From positions 57,548,659 to 57,612,658 of the forward strand of contig CM071932.1 of NCBI GenBank assembly GCA_016081115.2: DNA of 64,000 bases. Direction: 5' to 3'. The first letter of the stretch is position 1. The number at the start of each line of letters is the position of its first letter. This stretch comes from Rehmannia glutinosa (lineage: Eukaryota > Streptophyta > Magnoliopsida > Lamiales > Orobanchaceae). A program made the translations under genes and the position numbers. The notes under the pieces were generated by a model, which was given only the letters and a program-made list of their open reading frames with translations, ran no database searches and was not told the origin of the DNA. Shown in pieces: positions 33,071 to 45,494 of this stretch.

Positions 33071-33645
33071 CACGAGTTTGACTGATCCAATGTGAGTATT
33101 TTCCACAATTTCCTCATGTTAGAATATAGTTTCGTTAACAAAATTGAAATTATTCCATACTTCAAATTACTACTTCCTTGGAATGACTATAGATATATGA
33201 ACCTTTGACCACAATTATTTGACGCAACTGGGCAGGTATACGTTGAGGAAAGAATTGTTTTTTCAATTGTAAATTAGTTCCTCCTCTTGGCTAATCTTTT
33301 TGCTTTGACTTGGGCCATTTTGACCTTTTCACTAAAATCAGTTGGAGTCCGCTTAAAGCTTTTCAGATATATATACTTTTTTCATATTTAATTTCTCTCG
33401 CTCACCTAATAAACAATAAAATATGGAACAACATATCAGATTAGAAATTGACCATTTAATCCCATGAGGCAATATCCTACAAGTTTCAGCACCTGTCAAA
33501 ATAATGATGGGAAATATATAATTCAAAACCACTGAAGACTTAGCAAGTTGCATCAACTTCCTGTTAAATTTGTGGTTCGTACTAAGCATAAACTATGTAT
33601 GTCCGAGTTAGATTCGATTCCAACCATAAAGTTGATGGTATTTTT
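33071..33645. other. Unassigned A+T-rich sequence
   Basis: No supported gene, LTR or repeat; only short chance reading frames are visible. Confidence 0.4.
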
Positions 33646-33944
33646 GGGATAGTTACAAAAACCACCCCAGCAGTTTGGGTAATTAAAAAAAACAGAAATG
33701 TTTGAAAATTACAAAAAAATCTCATTGAGGTTTGATTATGTATTAATAGAAGGAGGTAATTACAATGTTTTTACAAATATAATTAAGGAGGTGTCTGAAA
33801 CGTTTTTGCTTATGAAGGTTTTGCTTATGAAGGTGTAAAGTATTATACAGAATCAAACCTCATGGGTTTTTTTTGTAATTTTCAAAGATATATGGGTTTT
33901 TTTGTAATTAACCCAAACCTCAAGGGTATTTTTATAATTATCCC
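33646..33944. mobile_element. 299 bp inverted-repeat MITE
   Basis: It starts GGGATAGTTACAAAAACCACC and ends as its imperfect inverse (..TTTTTATAATTATCCC). The inverted similarity runs about 100 bp inward (ATGAGGTTTGATT near both inner ends). Flanked by TTTTT at 33641-33645 and 33945-33949, possibly a target duplication. No coding capacity. The GGGATAATTA(C/T)AAAAA end type is common among plant non-autonomous elements. Confidence 0.7.
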
Positions 33945-33981
33945 TTTTTAATATCAATTGAGAATTGAAATTCATTCACCC

Positions 33982-35092
33982 CGTTAGGTATCGACCCCAC
34001 CGTCGTCCACAAAAGCCATAGTCGAATATTACAAAAGCTAATGAATTTAACTAATACAATATATAGCGTACGAGATAGGGATTAGGGATTACTCACCGAT
34101 TCCTATAAAAGCAGTAAATTACATTGTAGAGGCGAGCAATACAAACGCATAAGGGAAGGCACTTTCCCATTCAAGAACCAAAGCAAAGAAGCTAAAAGCT
34201 ACAGAAGCTAAAAGCTACAGAAAAATACCAAACCCTTCAAGATCGTAGGAGCCGACTGAAAAACGAACTTGTAAGGCCTGAACTGCTGCCACAAAAAAGG
34301 CAAAAGAGAAATCAGTAAAAGCTGAAAAAATAGAAATAAAAACTGAAAGCAAGAATAGGAAAGATATCGTGTGTTTGACTCCTTGCTTCAACAAAGATCG
34401 AATCGAGCTCCAAAGTAACGTTCAAAATGGACAACAATGGGACATGGAATCGACTTCGAAAAAAGCTGAAGAAGAAACACCCCCACAAAGAGTCAAGCAA
34501 GCCAAGGCTTCAAACAATAATGAGAGATACGCCCGAATCGGCCCAAGCTACCAAAACGCCCACAAAGAGCCCCAAACAAAAACCCACAAAGGATCCCTAT
34601 CTCAGCCTGAATCTCTACCAAGCGAACCCTCCAAAAACCTCACACTGAAACTGCAAAGGAAAATCCCAAAATGATCGGTCAAACTCACAACGATGGAAGC
34701 CCGAACACAACCCAAGGTTAAGTCAAGCTAGAACTCTTGATTCACAGTAGAAAAAGGAGTTAAGGAAGATGGAAAAAAGGGCAGGGAAAAAATATGAAAA
34801 TGCAGTGAAAAGAGAGGCGTCGTTGGTGTGTTGAGGAAAGATAAGAGAGTTCACTTTATTAGGGTTTAGTGGGATGAATATAAAAGGGAGAGATGGAGGG
34901 CTGAGATTAGATCCCTAAATCGAAGGGTCCAAAACAAGCCTGAGGATCCGCGGGCCAAATAAATTCGGGTTTAAGTGACCCGTACCAAACAACTGGGCTG
35001 CTTAAATGGGCGGGCAACAATTGGGCCTTTTAGATGATTAGTTTTGGGCTACCAAAAATACCACAAAGGCACTTGGGCCACAAAAACTAACA
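33982..35092 (-). repeat. 3' LTR of element E (left end approximate)
   Basis: The right edge is firm: the minus strand begins TGTTAGTTTTTGTGGCCC after the PPT. The left edge is placed where the minus strand reads ACCTAACG, matching the expected CTAACA terminus with one change, giving about 1.1 kb. No second LTR is visible for confirmation. Confidence 0.55.
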
Positions 35093-35103
35093 TTCTCCAC
35101 CTT
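35093..35103 (-). other. Polypurine tract of element E
   Basis: Minus strand AAGGTGGAGAA directly before the LTR start TGTTAG, the usual arrangement in Tnt1/Tork-type elements. Confidence 0.7.
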
Positions 35104-35266
35104 GGGTCAAATGTCGGTTCACAAGACTCTAGGGTAACATAAAAGTTATCATCATCGCCGTTTTTTTTTTCTTTTTCATTTATTTATTGCACACATAGTA
35201 CAATAACTGATTATAACATGCACACAACAAGCTATAATCAGAAAACCAAACAACCACAGTTTCTGC

Positions 35267-36973
35267 TCAATCACATGTATGAAAATTTAAAATTTTTAGA
35301 CAAGACAGAAATTTACTAACAGGTAAACACTTTGTTCCCATATTTGCAGGGTTAAATTCAGACGGTGTCTTTTCAAGACAAACTATACCCTTCGCAACAA
35401 CATCACGATTATAATAAAATCGAACATCAATATATTTAGTCCTATCATGAAAAACAGGAATTTTACACAGTTGAATTCCAGAATAACTATCAGAAAACAC
35501 AACAACATCACCTTTAAGAAAGCCAATTTCAGATATTAATCCTTTTAACCAAATAGCTTCTTTTAAGGCCTCGGTTATAGCAGCATATTCAGATTCAGTC
35601 GTAGACAAGGCAACAATATTTTGTAACTGAGATTTCCAACTCACACAAGAACCACACAAAGTAAAAATATACAAAGTTGTTGACTTTCTGTTATTTCTAT
35701 AATTAGCATAGTTGGAATCAACATAACCTTTTAATTTAATACCTTCAGCAGATTTAATAAATTTCATCCCTAAATTCACATAAAGTTTCAAGTGCCTTAA
35801 CAACCAATTCAAAACATTCCAATGAGGCATACCTGGGTCAAACATATAACGACTTAAATAGCTCACATCATACGTAATATATGGCCTAGTACTAACCATC
35901 AAATACACAACAGATCCTATAACATTTGAATAAGGCACATTTTTCATAAAATTCATTTCATGGACAGTTTTAGGAGACTGTTCTTTACTCAATAGAAAAT
36001 GACCAGCCAAAGGCACATTCACAGGTTTAGAGTCAGCCATGGAAAATTTACTCAAAACCTTTTCAACATAAGAAATATGTTTTAGAAAAATAGTAGACTT
36101 TTTTCTATCTCTAACAATGTTCATGCCACGAATCCTTTGTGCATCTCCTAGAAACATTAGCATCTTCTTTGAAATACAGGCAATGATCATAAGAATTTCT
36201 TTTAAATTTTAAAGAAAGCATGCACTCATCGAATTTTTTGTTCCATTGTCTAGGAGATAGTTTCAAACCATAAAGAGGTTTCTTAAGCAAACAAACAAAA
36301 TCAGGACAGTAGTAAACTTCACAACATGAGCAAAGATTTCTGTATAATCTATCCCCCCCTTTTTGAGTAAATCCCTTAGCCACTAACCTAGCTTTAAATC
36401 TAACAGATTCACATTCATTCTTGACATTAAACAACCATTTACAGTCTACAACAAAACAATAAGCAGGTTTAGGCACAAGAATCCAAGTATTGTTAATATG
36501 CAAAAAATTCATTTCATCATTCATAGCATTTAAGCACTCAGCAGAATTTTTAGATTTTAAAGCATCTTCATAAAATTTAGGCTCAGAATTCTCAATAGAG
36601 TCAAACACACTGAAAATAAATGAAGTCATATGAAAATCATCAAACCTAGCTGGTTGTCTAATGTTTCTTCTTGACCTATCTCTAACAAGTTGATAATCAT
36701 GCATATTTTTAATTTCTGGTTCATTTTCATCAAATATTTCATCATGCATAGCAGCATCATCAAGATTATCAGACAAAAAGGTTCATTTTCATGCAAAATA
36801 GGTTCAGTTTCAGGTATATTTTCACTGTTATCATGCACATCAGCATCACGAAAAATATCCAAACTAGGAACATGCTCCACCTTATCAGGTGTACTATTTT
36901 CAGAATCAGACATAGGCACAGATAAGCAAGGCATTTCAAATTCATTAAATGTCACATCCCTACTAATTAACAC
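35267..36973 (-). pseudogene. pol: RT (deleted core) and RNase H of element E
   Basis: The upstream part has SRDVTFNEFEMP, then NAMNDEMNFLHINNTWILVPKP, CKWLFNVK and FKARLVAKGFTQ. It then jumps within about 25 residues to LLKKPLYGLKLSPRQWNKKFDE, so roughly 80 residues of RT palm are missing. The YVDD catalytic motif is also gone (YFKEDANVSRRC follows). The connection and RNase H part from 36190 to 35267 is open for 307 codons and includes GYVDSNYANYRNNRKST, STTESEYAAITEALKEAIW and HDRTKYIDVRFYYNRD. The element cannot reverse-transcribe itself. Confidence 0.85.
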
Positions 36974-37077
36974 TTTAAAACCAGGTTCCGATTTTGACCA
37001 TAGCCTATAACCTTTAACACCATCAGGGTACCAAAGAAAAACACATTTTACAGCCCTAGGTTTAAGTTATCAGGTTT

Positions 37078-37766
37078 TTAATGAGCAAACGCAGAACACC
37101 CAAACACTTTCAAGTTAGAAAAATCAATTTCCATACCCGTAAACATAGATTCAGGTATTTTACCACTCAAAGGCACAAAAGGAGATCGATTTATCACATA
37201 AGCAACAGTTAAAACAGCTTCACCCCAAAACCTTTTTGAATGTCCAGAACAAGCAAGCACACTTCTCACCCTTTCAAGTAAAGTTCGATTCATTCGTTCC
37301 GCCACACCGTTTTGTTGCGGTGTATATGGGACTGTTTTATGCCTTTTTATACTAGAATCAGCACACAAGTTATCAAACAGCTGATTACAAAATTCAGGTC
37401 CATTATCAGTTCGTAGGATTTTAATTTTCTTACCTGTTTGATTTTCAATTAAAGTTTTCCATTGTTTAAATACATCAAACACATCGATTTGTTTTTCAAC
37501 AAAAACACCCAAACTTTTCTTGAAAAATCATGAATAAGACAAGAAAGGCCTAGAATCACCATGAGTAGCAACACTCGTAGGACCCACACATCGGCATGCA
37601 AATACTCAAGAATTTCAGAACACGAAGATTTGTTCGGGGGAAGGGAAACATGAAATTTCACTCTAGATTGTTTCCCAAGAACACAAGAATCACAAAATGG
37701 CATATAAGACAGTTTATCTTTTCCCAAAATAGCCATTGTTATGCAAAATTTCAAGACCTTTAGCAC
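37078..37766 (-). pseudogene. pol: Integrase of element E
   Basis: Cys pair C-DS-C-VLGKQ near 37670-37690, first Asp in YLHADVW (about 37590), second Asp in LRTDNGPEF (about 37395-37420) and the catalytic Glu intact in NGVAERMNRTLLERVRS (about 37260-37310). The KVFGCSAFAH end is at 37078. A frameshift at about 37500-37560 divides it. The D, D and E residues are all still readable, unlike in element B. Confidence 0.82.
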
Positions 37767-37943
37767 TAATATGACCTAAACGTTTATGCCATAAATCAGT
37801 TTTGTCATTTTCAGAGGCATTCACAACATTCACAAAATTTTGCAAGTAAGATTGATTCAAAGAATGCAAACATACATATTTCTCCTTTTAACAGCTTTGA
37901 ACATTGCCAAATTCCCCTTGGAATTTTTCATTAAGCATTTTCC

Positions 37944-38763
37944 TCATTTTCCCTCTAAACCATCATCCTCAAGAGCAGCACAAGAAATCAGATTGCTACA
38001 CAAATCAAGCACATGCCTCACATTTTTCAAAGTCAAAACATAGCCAGAATTAAATTTTAAACATACATCACCAATTCCAACAATATTACACTGTTTTTTA
38101 TTAGCCATTGACACGGAACCATGCAATACTTCTTTGTAATTAAAAAACAACCTTTTAAATGGTGTCATATGAAAAGTACAAGTAGAATCAATAAGCCATT
38201 CAGATTCACATGCATAATTTGAATGCACAGAATTCACAAAAACACAATTTTCATAAACCATAAAAACATCAGCCACATTTTCACTTGTAGAAGCCATATT
38301 AGCATGATCATTTGGTTGGTGATTTTTAAAATTTTGATTACCTCTTTTATTAAGGCATTCCCTAACATAATGACCACTTTAACCACATTCATAGCACTTT
38401 TGATTTTTAGGCCTAGACTTAGACCAAAACTTACTCTTTCTCTTTTTCTTAGCAAATTTCTTATTGTTATTATTATCGGGTTTATTAAACCTGTTTTGAG
38501 AACGTCCCCTCACATGCATAACTTCACCAAAGGTTTTCCTAGAACTTCTATTGACTTTTAAATCCAATTCCTTGCGTTTAAGACTATTCACAATAGTGTC
38601 AAGTGTGATTGTATCCCTATCATACTTAATAGCAGATTTAACATCACTATAAGACTCATGAATAGCATTCAAAAGCACAATCGGAGTATAATCATCAATA
38701 TTTTAATCACCAATCAATTTAATGTCCTGAATTAATTTGGTAAACACATCCAAATTTTCATTC
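37944..38763 (-). pseudogene. gag: gag C-terminus and protease of element E
   Basis: The gag end shows LLNAIHESYSDVKSAIKYDR and a zinc knuckle C-YE-C-G-stop-SG-H-YVRE-C (near 38345-38385), where a TAA replaces one residue. The protease follows: WLIDSTCTFHMTPFKRLFF, with the active-site triad DSG changed to DST, then IVGIGDVCLKFNSGYVLTLKNVRHV. Open 37944-38297. The insertion of F at 38768 removes the gag N-terminus from the window. Confidence 0.82.
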
Positions 38764-38768
38764 ACATC

Positions 38769-40156
38769 TGTAGGTCCCAAGGGGTGATGTGTAAGGTTTA
38801 GAATGGGGGGTTGAATAAATTTTACCAATTTTTCGATTTAGTCCTTTTAAACTATTTTCAGAGTTAACTCAAATCAGTTTAGTCCTTGAGGGACAACTAG
38901 GTTGGCTTACACGGCAAAGTTACCCACTCATCATACTCGACTGAGCTGTTGATAGTATAACTTAGCTGCTTTCAGCTAACACTTAGAATAACAGTTGATT
39001 TGGTTTTGTTCGGCAGAAGACTTTTCACCCTTACGATTTTAAACTTGTTTTATATAACTTGTTTTAGCAATAGCTATTATCAGCAGAGTTCCGCAATTTT
39101 AACTTAGCAGCAGATATAAAATAAATGTAAGAATTAAATATGATATAAAGTAAATAAGACACAAGCAATTTCATAGAAGTTCGAGGATGGAGTAATTCCT
39201 CTAATCCACTCTTCTCCAACTCCTATAGGAATCCACTAAGTAACTTGATACAACAGTCCGAGTCAGCTTCGATCACACATCATGCTGCTCCTGGGACTTA
39301 GCTTCTTCACAAAACAACTGTCTTGCTACTTCAGCTCCTTCAAACTCTTGGATTTATTTAAACAGCCCTCCAACGAGTCTAAAGCATTTGATTTGAACTT
39401 GAACCTTACTACTTCTCTTTCAACCTTGGAGAGTAGACCCTTTTTGTTCTTTAAACAGGTTTTCCTCTTCAACTGATGAAGTAATCTTTCCTTCACTGAA
39501 TGTGTTGGATTGAATTCCTTCGAAACTAGGCTTGAGGATTACTTTGAAAAGCTTGAGAGAATTTGCAGGTTCTTGCTTGCTTGACTGCTTGATAGTCTTA
39601 TAAAATTTGTAAATCGTAACCTTCTCTCACTTGCTTCCTCAGCCTTTTAGAGTGCACATTTGAAATTATGTCCGTTAAAGAGATAGACACAAATTCCAAA
39701 TCACACTCGTATGTTGTTGGCTTGTCTTGTTCTGCAGCATAGATGTGGATCGTACCATGAATTAAATGCTCTGCAGCCTTTCCTTAATCTCTGCAGGTTT
39801 TCAGGTACATCTCATTCGTTCCTTGCTTTTTGCACTCTTTCAGCAAAATAGCTTTATTGCTGGCAGCCTGACACATGCCTATTTCTAGCAAAAACTTGAT
39901 TTGTCTTGACAGCGGATATCTTTCACCTTTCTTCAAGCCATGTCTGTTGCATACCTCTTTGACATTTGATTCCAATCATTTTGGAATGACTTAGCTGTCA
40001 GTCAGCTGACTGAGTCAAGTTTTCTGTCACTTGACTGAGTCTTCAATTTGCTTCTCATAGCTGGGTCTTCTCTCCGATCTTCAGTCGACGCTTGTAATCT
40101 TCCTAATCTAAGTTTTACTTGGTATCATCAAAATCTAAACATAAATTTTCCTAACG
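38769..40156 (-). repeat. 3' LTR of element F
   Basis: 1,388 bp from TGTAGGTCCC to TCCTAACG; the last base differs from the expected CA terminus. It contains a 14 bp perfect palindrome CAGTCAGCTGACTG at 39999-40012 in U3. Its TATA position is degraded (CCTTTTAGA at about 39648). Confidence 0.88.
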
Positions 40157-40170
40157 ATTTCCCCCTTTTT
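40157..40170 (-). other. Polypurine tract of element F
   Basis: Minus strand AAAAAGGGGGAAAT next to the 3' LTR, identical to that of D. Confidence 0.87.
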
Positions 40171-40478
40171 GATGTTGCCAAAACTTAAATAAATACAACA
40201 AAGTAAATAGTGCAGTAACAAAGAATGTATGTGTAGAATATGTCAATTTCATTTGAACATATCATTCTTGTACTTTACAAACGTACTTTAGAAAGCTTTT
40301 ACAAAAGATAACATATACAATGTATCAGGTTATACATGTCTATACAAATGTATCAGAGTTATGGAATCTTATACAAATGTATCAGAGCCTTAAAAAATTG
40401 TACAACAGGTATCAGAGCTTTGTGATATTACAAAATATTTACAACTAAGTAAGATACACTAAAGTGGTTCAACCGTCT

Positions 40479-43400
40479 TCAACACCTCGGTTGCTTCCTT
40501 TTTCTAGGTTCATCCTCAGCTTTTCTCATGTCTTCTTCACCTCTTCTCCTCTTTCTGTCTTCTTCCTCCGTCTTCTTCTTTTTGTAGGCTCGTATGGCAG
40601 CAGGGTCCTCCCTTCTCTGCCTCTCTTCCCATTCACGGTTGAGCCTTTCATTTTCATCTTATTGCCTCCTCCTAACCTCTTCATTATTCCTCTCAACTTC
40701 TATATTTGCAAGACTATCAAACCCGTCCCAGTAGTTGATTCCCTTTTTTCGCGGATCAACATATCTAACATCCTTTGGTCTTGGTTGTGATGGAGTACCT
40801 CTGCCTCTTCCACCACTGCCAAACCTTCCCCTTCCTCACTGCGACTCAGCTCCTCCTCTAAGAGTGTATTGTATGGGTGTTTTGCAAGTTGGCTGACTGC
40901 TCTAACTCTGCTGCCTATCAGCTGATTTACATAAGTTGAGTCCTTTCTCCCAATATAGATCCCATGCCTGGGGTAGAGTCATGTTCTTGAAATATCCTTC
41001 TGTAGATAGAGTTTGAAACTCCTCTAGGGATCTCGGCTCAGATCTTGCAACAAGCAATGTAATCTCGCGGGGGTCTCACAGCTGGGGAGTTCTTTAACAG
41101 TCCAGCTAGGGGGCCTTCATACCTTGCTTTCAAATTTTCAATTCTTACGGAATGTTTCTCAGTTGCCTTCTCAAATTCGGCATCAATGGCTTGTCTTGAC
41201 CTTTTGTACGCCAAATCAACTTTTTCTTCAATAGACAGTTCTTTAGGTAGTTGGCTGAGAATGGAGGCTGGCACTTCACCTTGATGAGGGGTCTTACCAA
41301 GCATAATCTTCAGTGGTGGCTTTTTCACATCACTGTCTTCCCCCTTCCTGCTTGCTTCCCCTTTACTTCTATCCTTATAACTTCTTTACTGTTTACTTTC
41401 ATCTTCCCCCTTTTTGGCATCATCACCAAGGGGTGGATCTAGTTGAGGGAACACTCCACCAAGGAGTAGATCAATCTTATTATTGGTCATGTCATGCTTG
41501 TCATGACTATTGGAGTATGTTGCTCGAAATTCAGATCGTAGAGCCTTCGTCTCGGATGTCATTAGCATGTTGGCCTCCATTTTCTAAAGTTCTGACTTGT
41601 GTTGAGCTTTGAGCAACTCCATATCGCTCTTGTGAGATTGATCCATCCTGAAGATATGATCCCTTTGACGCTGATGAAACTTGGCGTTCTCTGAGCTCTA
41701 GATCACCATTTTTGCAAATAGGGATTTAAAGTATGTGACATGCTCACGCCTCAAAGCTTTAGTCTGCCCAATCCATTCCCTTATCCTTAGAACAGTTCCT
41801 CGGATGTCTCCTGTGATGTTTGCATTGCGGTTGTCAAGCCATTGGTTGATTGTTGTGAATCCATGTTCCATGTTTTCAATTTCTGCCCAAGTGGCCTTGA
41901 AGGCTTACGAAAGTCAGCTACATCAGTGGACTGCTCTTCTGGCCACACAACATCAAAATCAAACATAATCGACACCATTGTTTTTATAAGCAGTATTTCC
42001 AAGTTCTTCAGTTGGGACTTGGACGGTGTATCTCACACTTTCAGCAGTTGACTCTGCTTCCAAGGGTACATGTGCCTCAAAAGGAAAGTAGTCAGCAAAA
42101 GATCCTCTGGAAAAATAGGAATTTCCACATCCTCGACCTGTGGAGCCTTTCCTTTTTCCTTCAAAATTTCCTGAGCTTTGTGTGCCTCAGTTGTCTTAGA
42201 CTCATTAGCATCTTGTGCAGCTGTGTTAGCCTGCTGAGCTGACTGATCCTCAGCTGTCTTAACAGCATTTTCGGCATCAGTAGGAGCTTTCTTTTGAGTT
42301 AACTATTCCTCGGCTGACTCATCAGCGTCATTGGAAGGTGATGGCACCATAGGAGGTGGGCCATCAACCATTGTAAAGTTGACCGGAGTAGCTTTGTCAC
42401 TTGCTTGCCTCCGTTTTGCTAGTGCCCACTTGTCAGCTTTGTCCTGGGATGATTTTTCAATTGGACTGGACTCAGCGTCATCATGGGTTCTAAAGAATTC
42501 AACATCAACATTCTCTTGGGAATCATGAAGAGCACTTATTTCCTAATCTTCGATGATTTCTTCCTGAGGGGATGGCACTTGTTCATTGACCTTTTTAACT
42601 AGGGAAGTCTCAACCTCCTCTAGTCCTTCATTACCCTCAGCAGTCTCAACCGCTGATGGGCTTTCAGCATTCCCTTTTGCAGTCTCATATGTATCTGTCT
42701 TTGACAGAAATCCCTTCAGTAGACTGAGCTGCTTTGGGGTCTTTGGTGGCATACATCGGAGTCTCAACTCCTTGGATTGCACTTTCATGGCCTAGAGTCT
42801 AAACTCCCGTGGCCTCAATACCATCATTTGCCTTTGCTACAACAGCAACTTCATCGGCCTGCATGGCAGCTGAAGTATCAGCTTAGACAGTCAAAACCAT
42901 CTGAGCCTCATTAACCTCAGTCTGATGTACTTCAACTTCGCCTCCTAACTTCTCTTTTATTTAGTCTCCCCTGACCTCCTCCGACCATTTGTGGTGGTTT
43001 GAGTTTTCCCCTCAGTTGGCGTACCAGTTGAGTCTCAAGTAGTGGGGTCACTCGAAACCTAAGACATGGTTATGATTCCTTTTGAGTTATCAGTCGTTTG
43101 GGCAGGTGTCTCAACACCTTTTTCAGCGACTAGCTTGGCTAGGTGCCATCAACATCACCTTCCTTAGCTTCATCGCCATTCTTCCTAGAATTTTCATCCT
43201 CGGAGTGCACGGGAGATGTGGTAGCATCAATTGTTCTTACCACCTCCATTATATCTGGGCTAGGAGTAATCATTATGGAAGAAGATTCTCCTTGGCCCTT
43301 TGTCATTCTCCACTTGTGCAGCACTTAGGATTCCTTCAAAGCTTGCCTCAACTCAGCCTTCTCCACTGCATCAGCATGGTCGATTTCTTCAACATCACTA

Positions 43401-44863
43401 TCACTGATGGCTGACTGTTGGGCATGCTCTGGTCATTCTTTAAGGAAACATGTGTGAGGTTTTAGAGATTCCTCAACAACCTTTGCCTTAGCCTTGTCTT
43501 TAGCTTTCTCCTTATCCTTCTTCTCATAAAGAATAGACGTGCAAAAATTTGGGTCGAGGGTTGGGCTAACAGAGATGTTTCCCAAGAATCTTAGAAGCTC
43601 CTCTTCTTCTTCGACAAATTATGGACTCTGGAATTGGTGCCTGGCATAGCTCAACTTTCAGTGCCTCCAGATCCTTAGCCTTTCTTGAATGTCAGGATAG
43701 GCAGGAGGCAACATTACAAGATCGTCGTCCTCCTCCTATATAGGCTTAAGGGGAGCCCTCTCCTCCTCAATGGTTCTAGCATCAGTTTGAGAGGAGTTGA
43801 TAGCTAACTCCTCAGACTGGTCAGCTGTCTCCACTTCTTGTTCTTCAACTGTCTCACGAAGAGTTGTTTCTTCCATAGTCTGATGACCTTGATCAGCAGT
43901 CTTCTCGACTTCAGCAGTGGTTTCCTTACCACCTTCAACTTGCTTAGATTGTTGCTCCTCTACATTAGCAGTCTCCTTTTCAACGTGAGTGCCAGACTTA
44001 GTTGGCTTTTCCAAGACAGATCTTCTTATTAATCGTCTTCTCTTTGTTTTGACAAGAGGAATCTCTCATTCTTCAGCTTCCTCGATGGCAGCTAGCTCCA
44101 CCATCTTTATCTTCTTGACTGCAGCTGGCTTACGAGGCACAACTGAGCACGTTTTTTTCATGATTGGAGAAGGTGCAGGAGTATCCTTCTCAGTCTCGGT
44201 TGCTGGGGCAGGTGTTGGGTCTTCGATAGCTGTGGGGGCAGGGGCAGGCTTTGCTACAACAGCTTTTTTTCTTCTTATGCGCAGGCTTTGGAGAGGTAGC
44301 CTTTGCAGTTGCAGCAGTGTCCTCGTGGATAGGGTCAGCTGACTCACCTTCACTGGTGTCAGCCTTTCTTGCATGGGCTTGCCTCTGTGCAGCAGAGAGG
44401 TTCGCCTTGAACATCTTTTTGTTGACATGGAAGTGTTTCCCATTCCTGAGAGGAATGCCATTCACCTCCATCAAATGGCCAATCGCAAGGCCATACCGCA
44501 GTGAGCTAACGAACAAGCCATCATCAGTAATAGCCTTGTTCATTACGTTCTGACAGATTCGGCTGAAGATGAACTAAGCCCAGTTCACTTTCTTTTCTTC
44601 CATTATAGTAGTTATGACCGTCAGCTTCATCCGACAGCTAATTAAAGCTACCAAACTTCATGTCCACACACTTGGACACAACATCCATTAGCTTATTATA
44701 GTCGTCCTTGATGAGCGACTTCTTGGCTGTGCAAATAGCCTTAGCAGCTGACTCTAGCTTGGTGATCTCCTTCCATGCCGCAGCCAGGTTGACATCTTTT
44801 TCAGCAATTTCCTTCAACCCACTTGAAGGAAGGTGGCAATGAGTAGCGACATCCGCATCAGTA
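40479..44863 (-). pseudogene. Third ORF of element F, main part (after the G insertion)
   Basis: Continuation of the gene that starts at 50057. Conserved parts in order: GLKEIAEKDVNLAAAWKEITK..KDDYNKLMDVVSKCVDMKFGSF (44638-44898), DGLFVSSLRYGLAIGHLMEVNGIPLRNGKHFHVNKKMFKANL (44400-44543, cited in parts), a Lys/Pro/Ala linker, an acidic stretch with HVEKETANVEEQQSKQVEGG (43736-44014), VET-rich sequence (about 42543-42790), FDFDVVWPEEQSTDVADF (about 41900-41970), KKPPLKIMLGKTPHQ..LPKELSIEEKVDL (41038-41328), and a charged tail ending RKQPRC at a stop on plus 40479-40481. Several frameshifts and stops. Function unknown; see the copy in B. Confidence 0.68.
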
Positions 44864-44868
44864 ATCTT
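44864..44868. other. Target-site duplication of element G, left copy
   Basis: atctt, repeated at 49795-49799. Removing G and one copy rejoins the third ORF of F. Confidence 0.93.
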
Positions 44869-45030
44869 TGTTAATATAGTATAGATATTGTATATCAATT
44901 AGGAGATAATTAGAATCCCGTAGATTAGCCTATTGATTTAGTTTCCTTATTTTGGTTGCTCTCAACTTGTATATAAGTGTACCTTGTAATCAATGGAATA
45001 TAAAACACATTCAGAATACATTGCATTACA
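44869..45030 (+). repeat. 5' LTR of element G
   Basis: 162 bp, TGTTAATATAG ... TTGCATTACA, paired with 49633-49794. Confidence 0.95.
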
Positions 45031-45043
45031 TGGTATAAGAGCC
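45031..45043 (+). other. Primer-binding site of element G
   Basis: TGGTATAAGAGCC directly after the 5' LTR; one mismatch to the initiator tRNA-Met complement TGGTATCAGAGCC. Confidence 0.88.
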
Positions 45044-45494
45044 ATCTAGGGTTTTTTTCAGAAAATTTTGTTCTTCAGTTGTTGTTTCTTTTTTTTCCAA
45101 GAGAGGGGTTTATTAGGTTTTTTGTTTCGGATCACACATTTCGGGTGCGATCTAGTTCTCACCTCCCCTCTCCTCTATCTTCCCCGTGCACCAGCGACCC
45201 CCACTGGCCGACCCCGGCCACCAGCAGCGGCGCGTGTGACTCACACGCGCCTACTCTTTTTTTTGCAGCTTCCCACGCGCCGGCGCGTGAGGGCGCGTGG
45301 GTCGCCGAAAAATTTTCCGGCTTGCAGCCGTCCACTCGGAATTTTGTGGGCTTTTCGTTTCTGGGTTCATTTTGGTGTTTCGTTGCACGGTTTGGGTTCG
45401 TTTTAGATTTTTGGGTTTTCTGTCTCTGTTTTTGTTCCTATTCAGTGTGAATTCTTTTTATTCACCACTTTTGTTGCTTTGGTGTGTTGTTATC

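Larger units (their letters stand above)
33982..38768 (-). mobile_element. Element E: Tork/Tnt1-like copia element, interrupted by F
   Basis: Minus-strand order: gag zinc knuckle and protease (38763 to 37944), integrase (about 37766 to 37078), RT remnants, RNase H (to 35267), PPT (35093-35103) and 3' LTR (35092 to about 33982). Its gag is cut at 38768 by F, so its 5' part lies beyond the window. Key motifs in protease and RT are lost, so it is long dead. The connection region (GSVVYLMVSTRPYITYDVSY) and RNase H fit the Tork lineage rather than the Sireviruses. Confidence 0.8.

Noticed and set aside
34081..34110. TATAAAAGC as a promoter on the plus strand
   Set aside because: It lies within the minus-strand E LTR with no gene downstream on the plus strand.
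34312..34674. Overlapping short ORFs on both strands
   Set aside because: They fall inside the probable 3' LTR of E, have no domain signature, and low-complexity composition explains them.
45068..45494. Open reading frame upstream of the G gag ATG, with a GC-rich stretch
   Set aside because: This is the leader between PBS and gag; the copia gag start LNGSNYLGWSK lies after ATG 45495, and the upstream translation resembles no gag.
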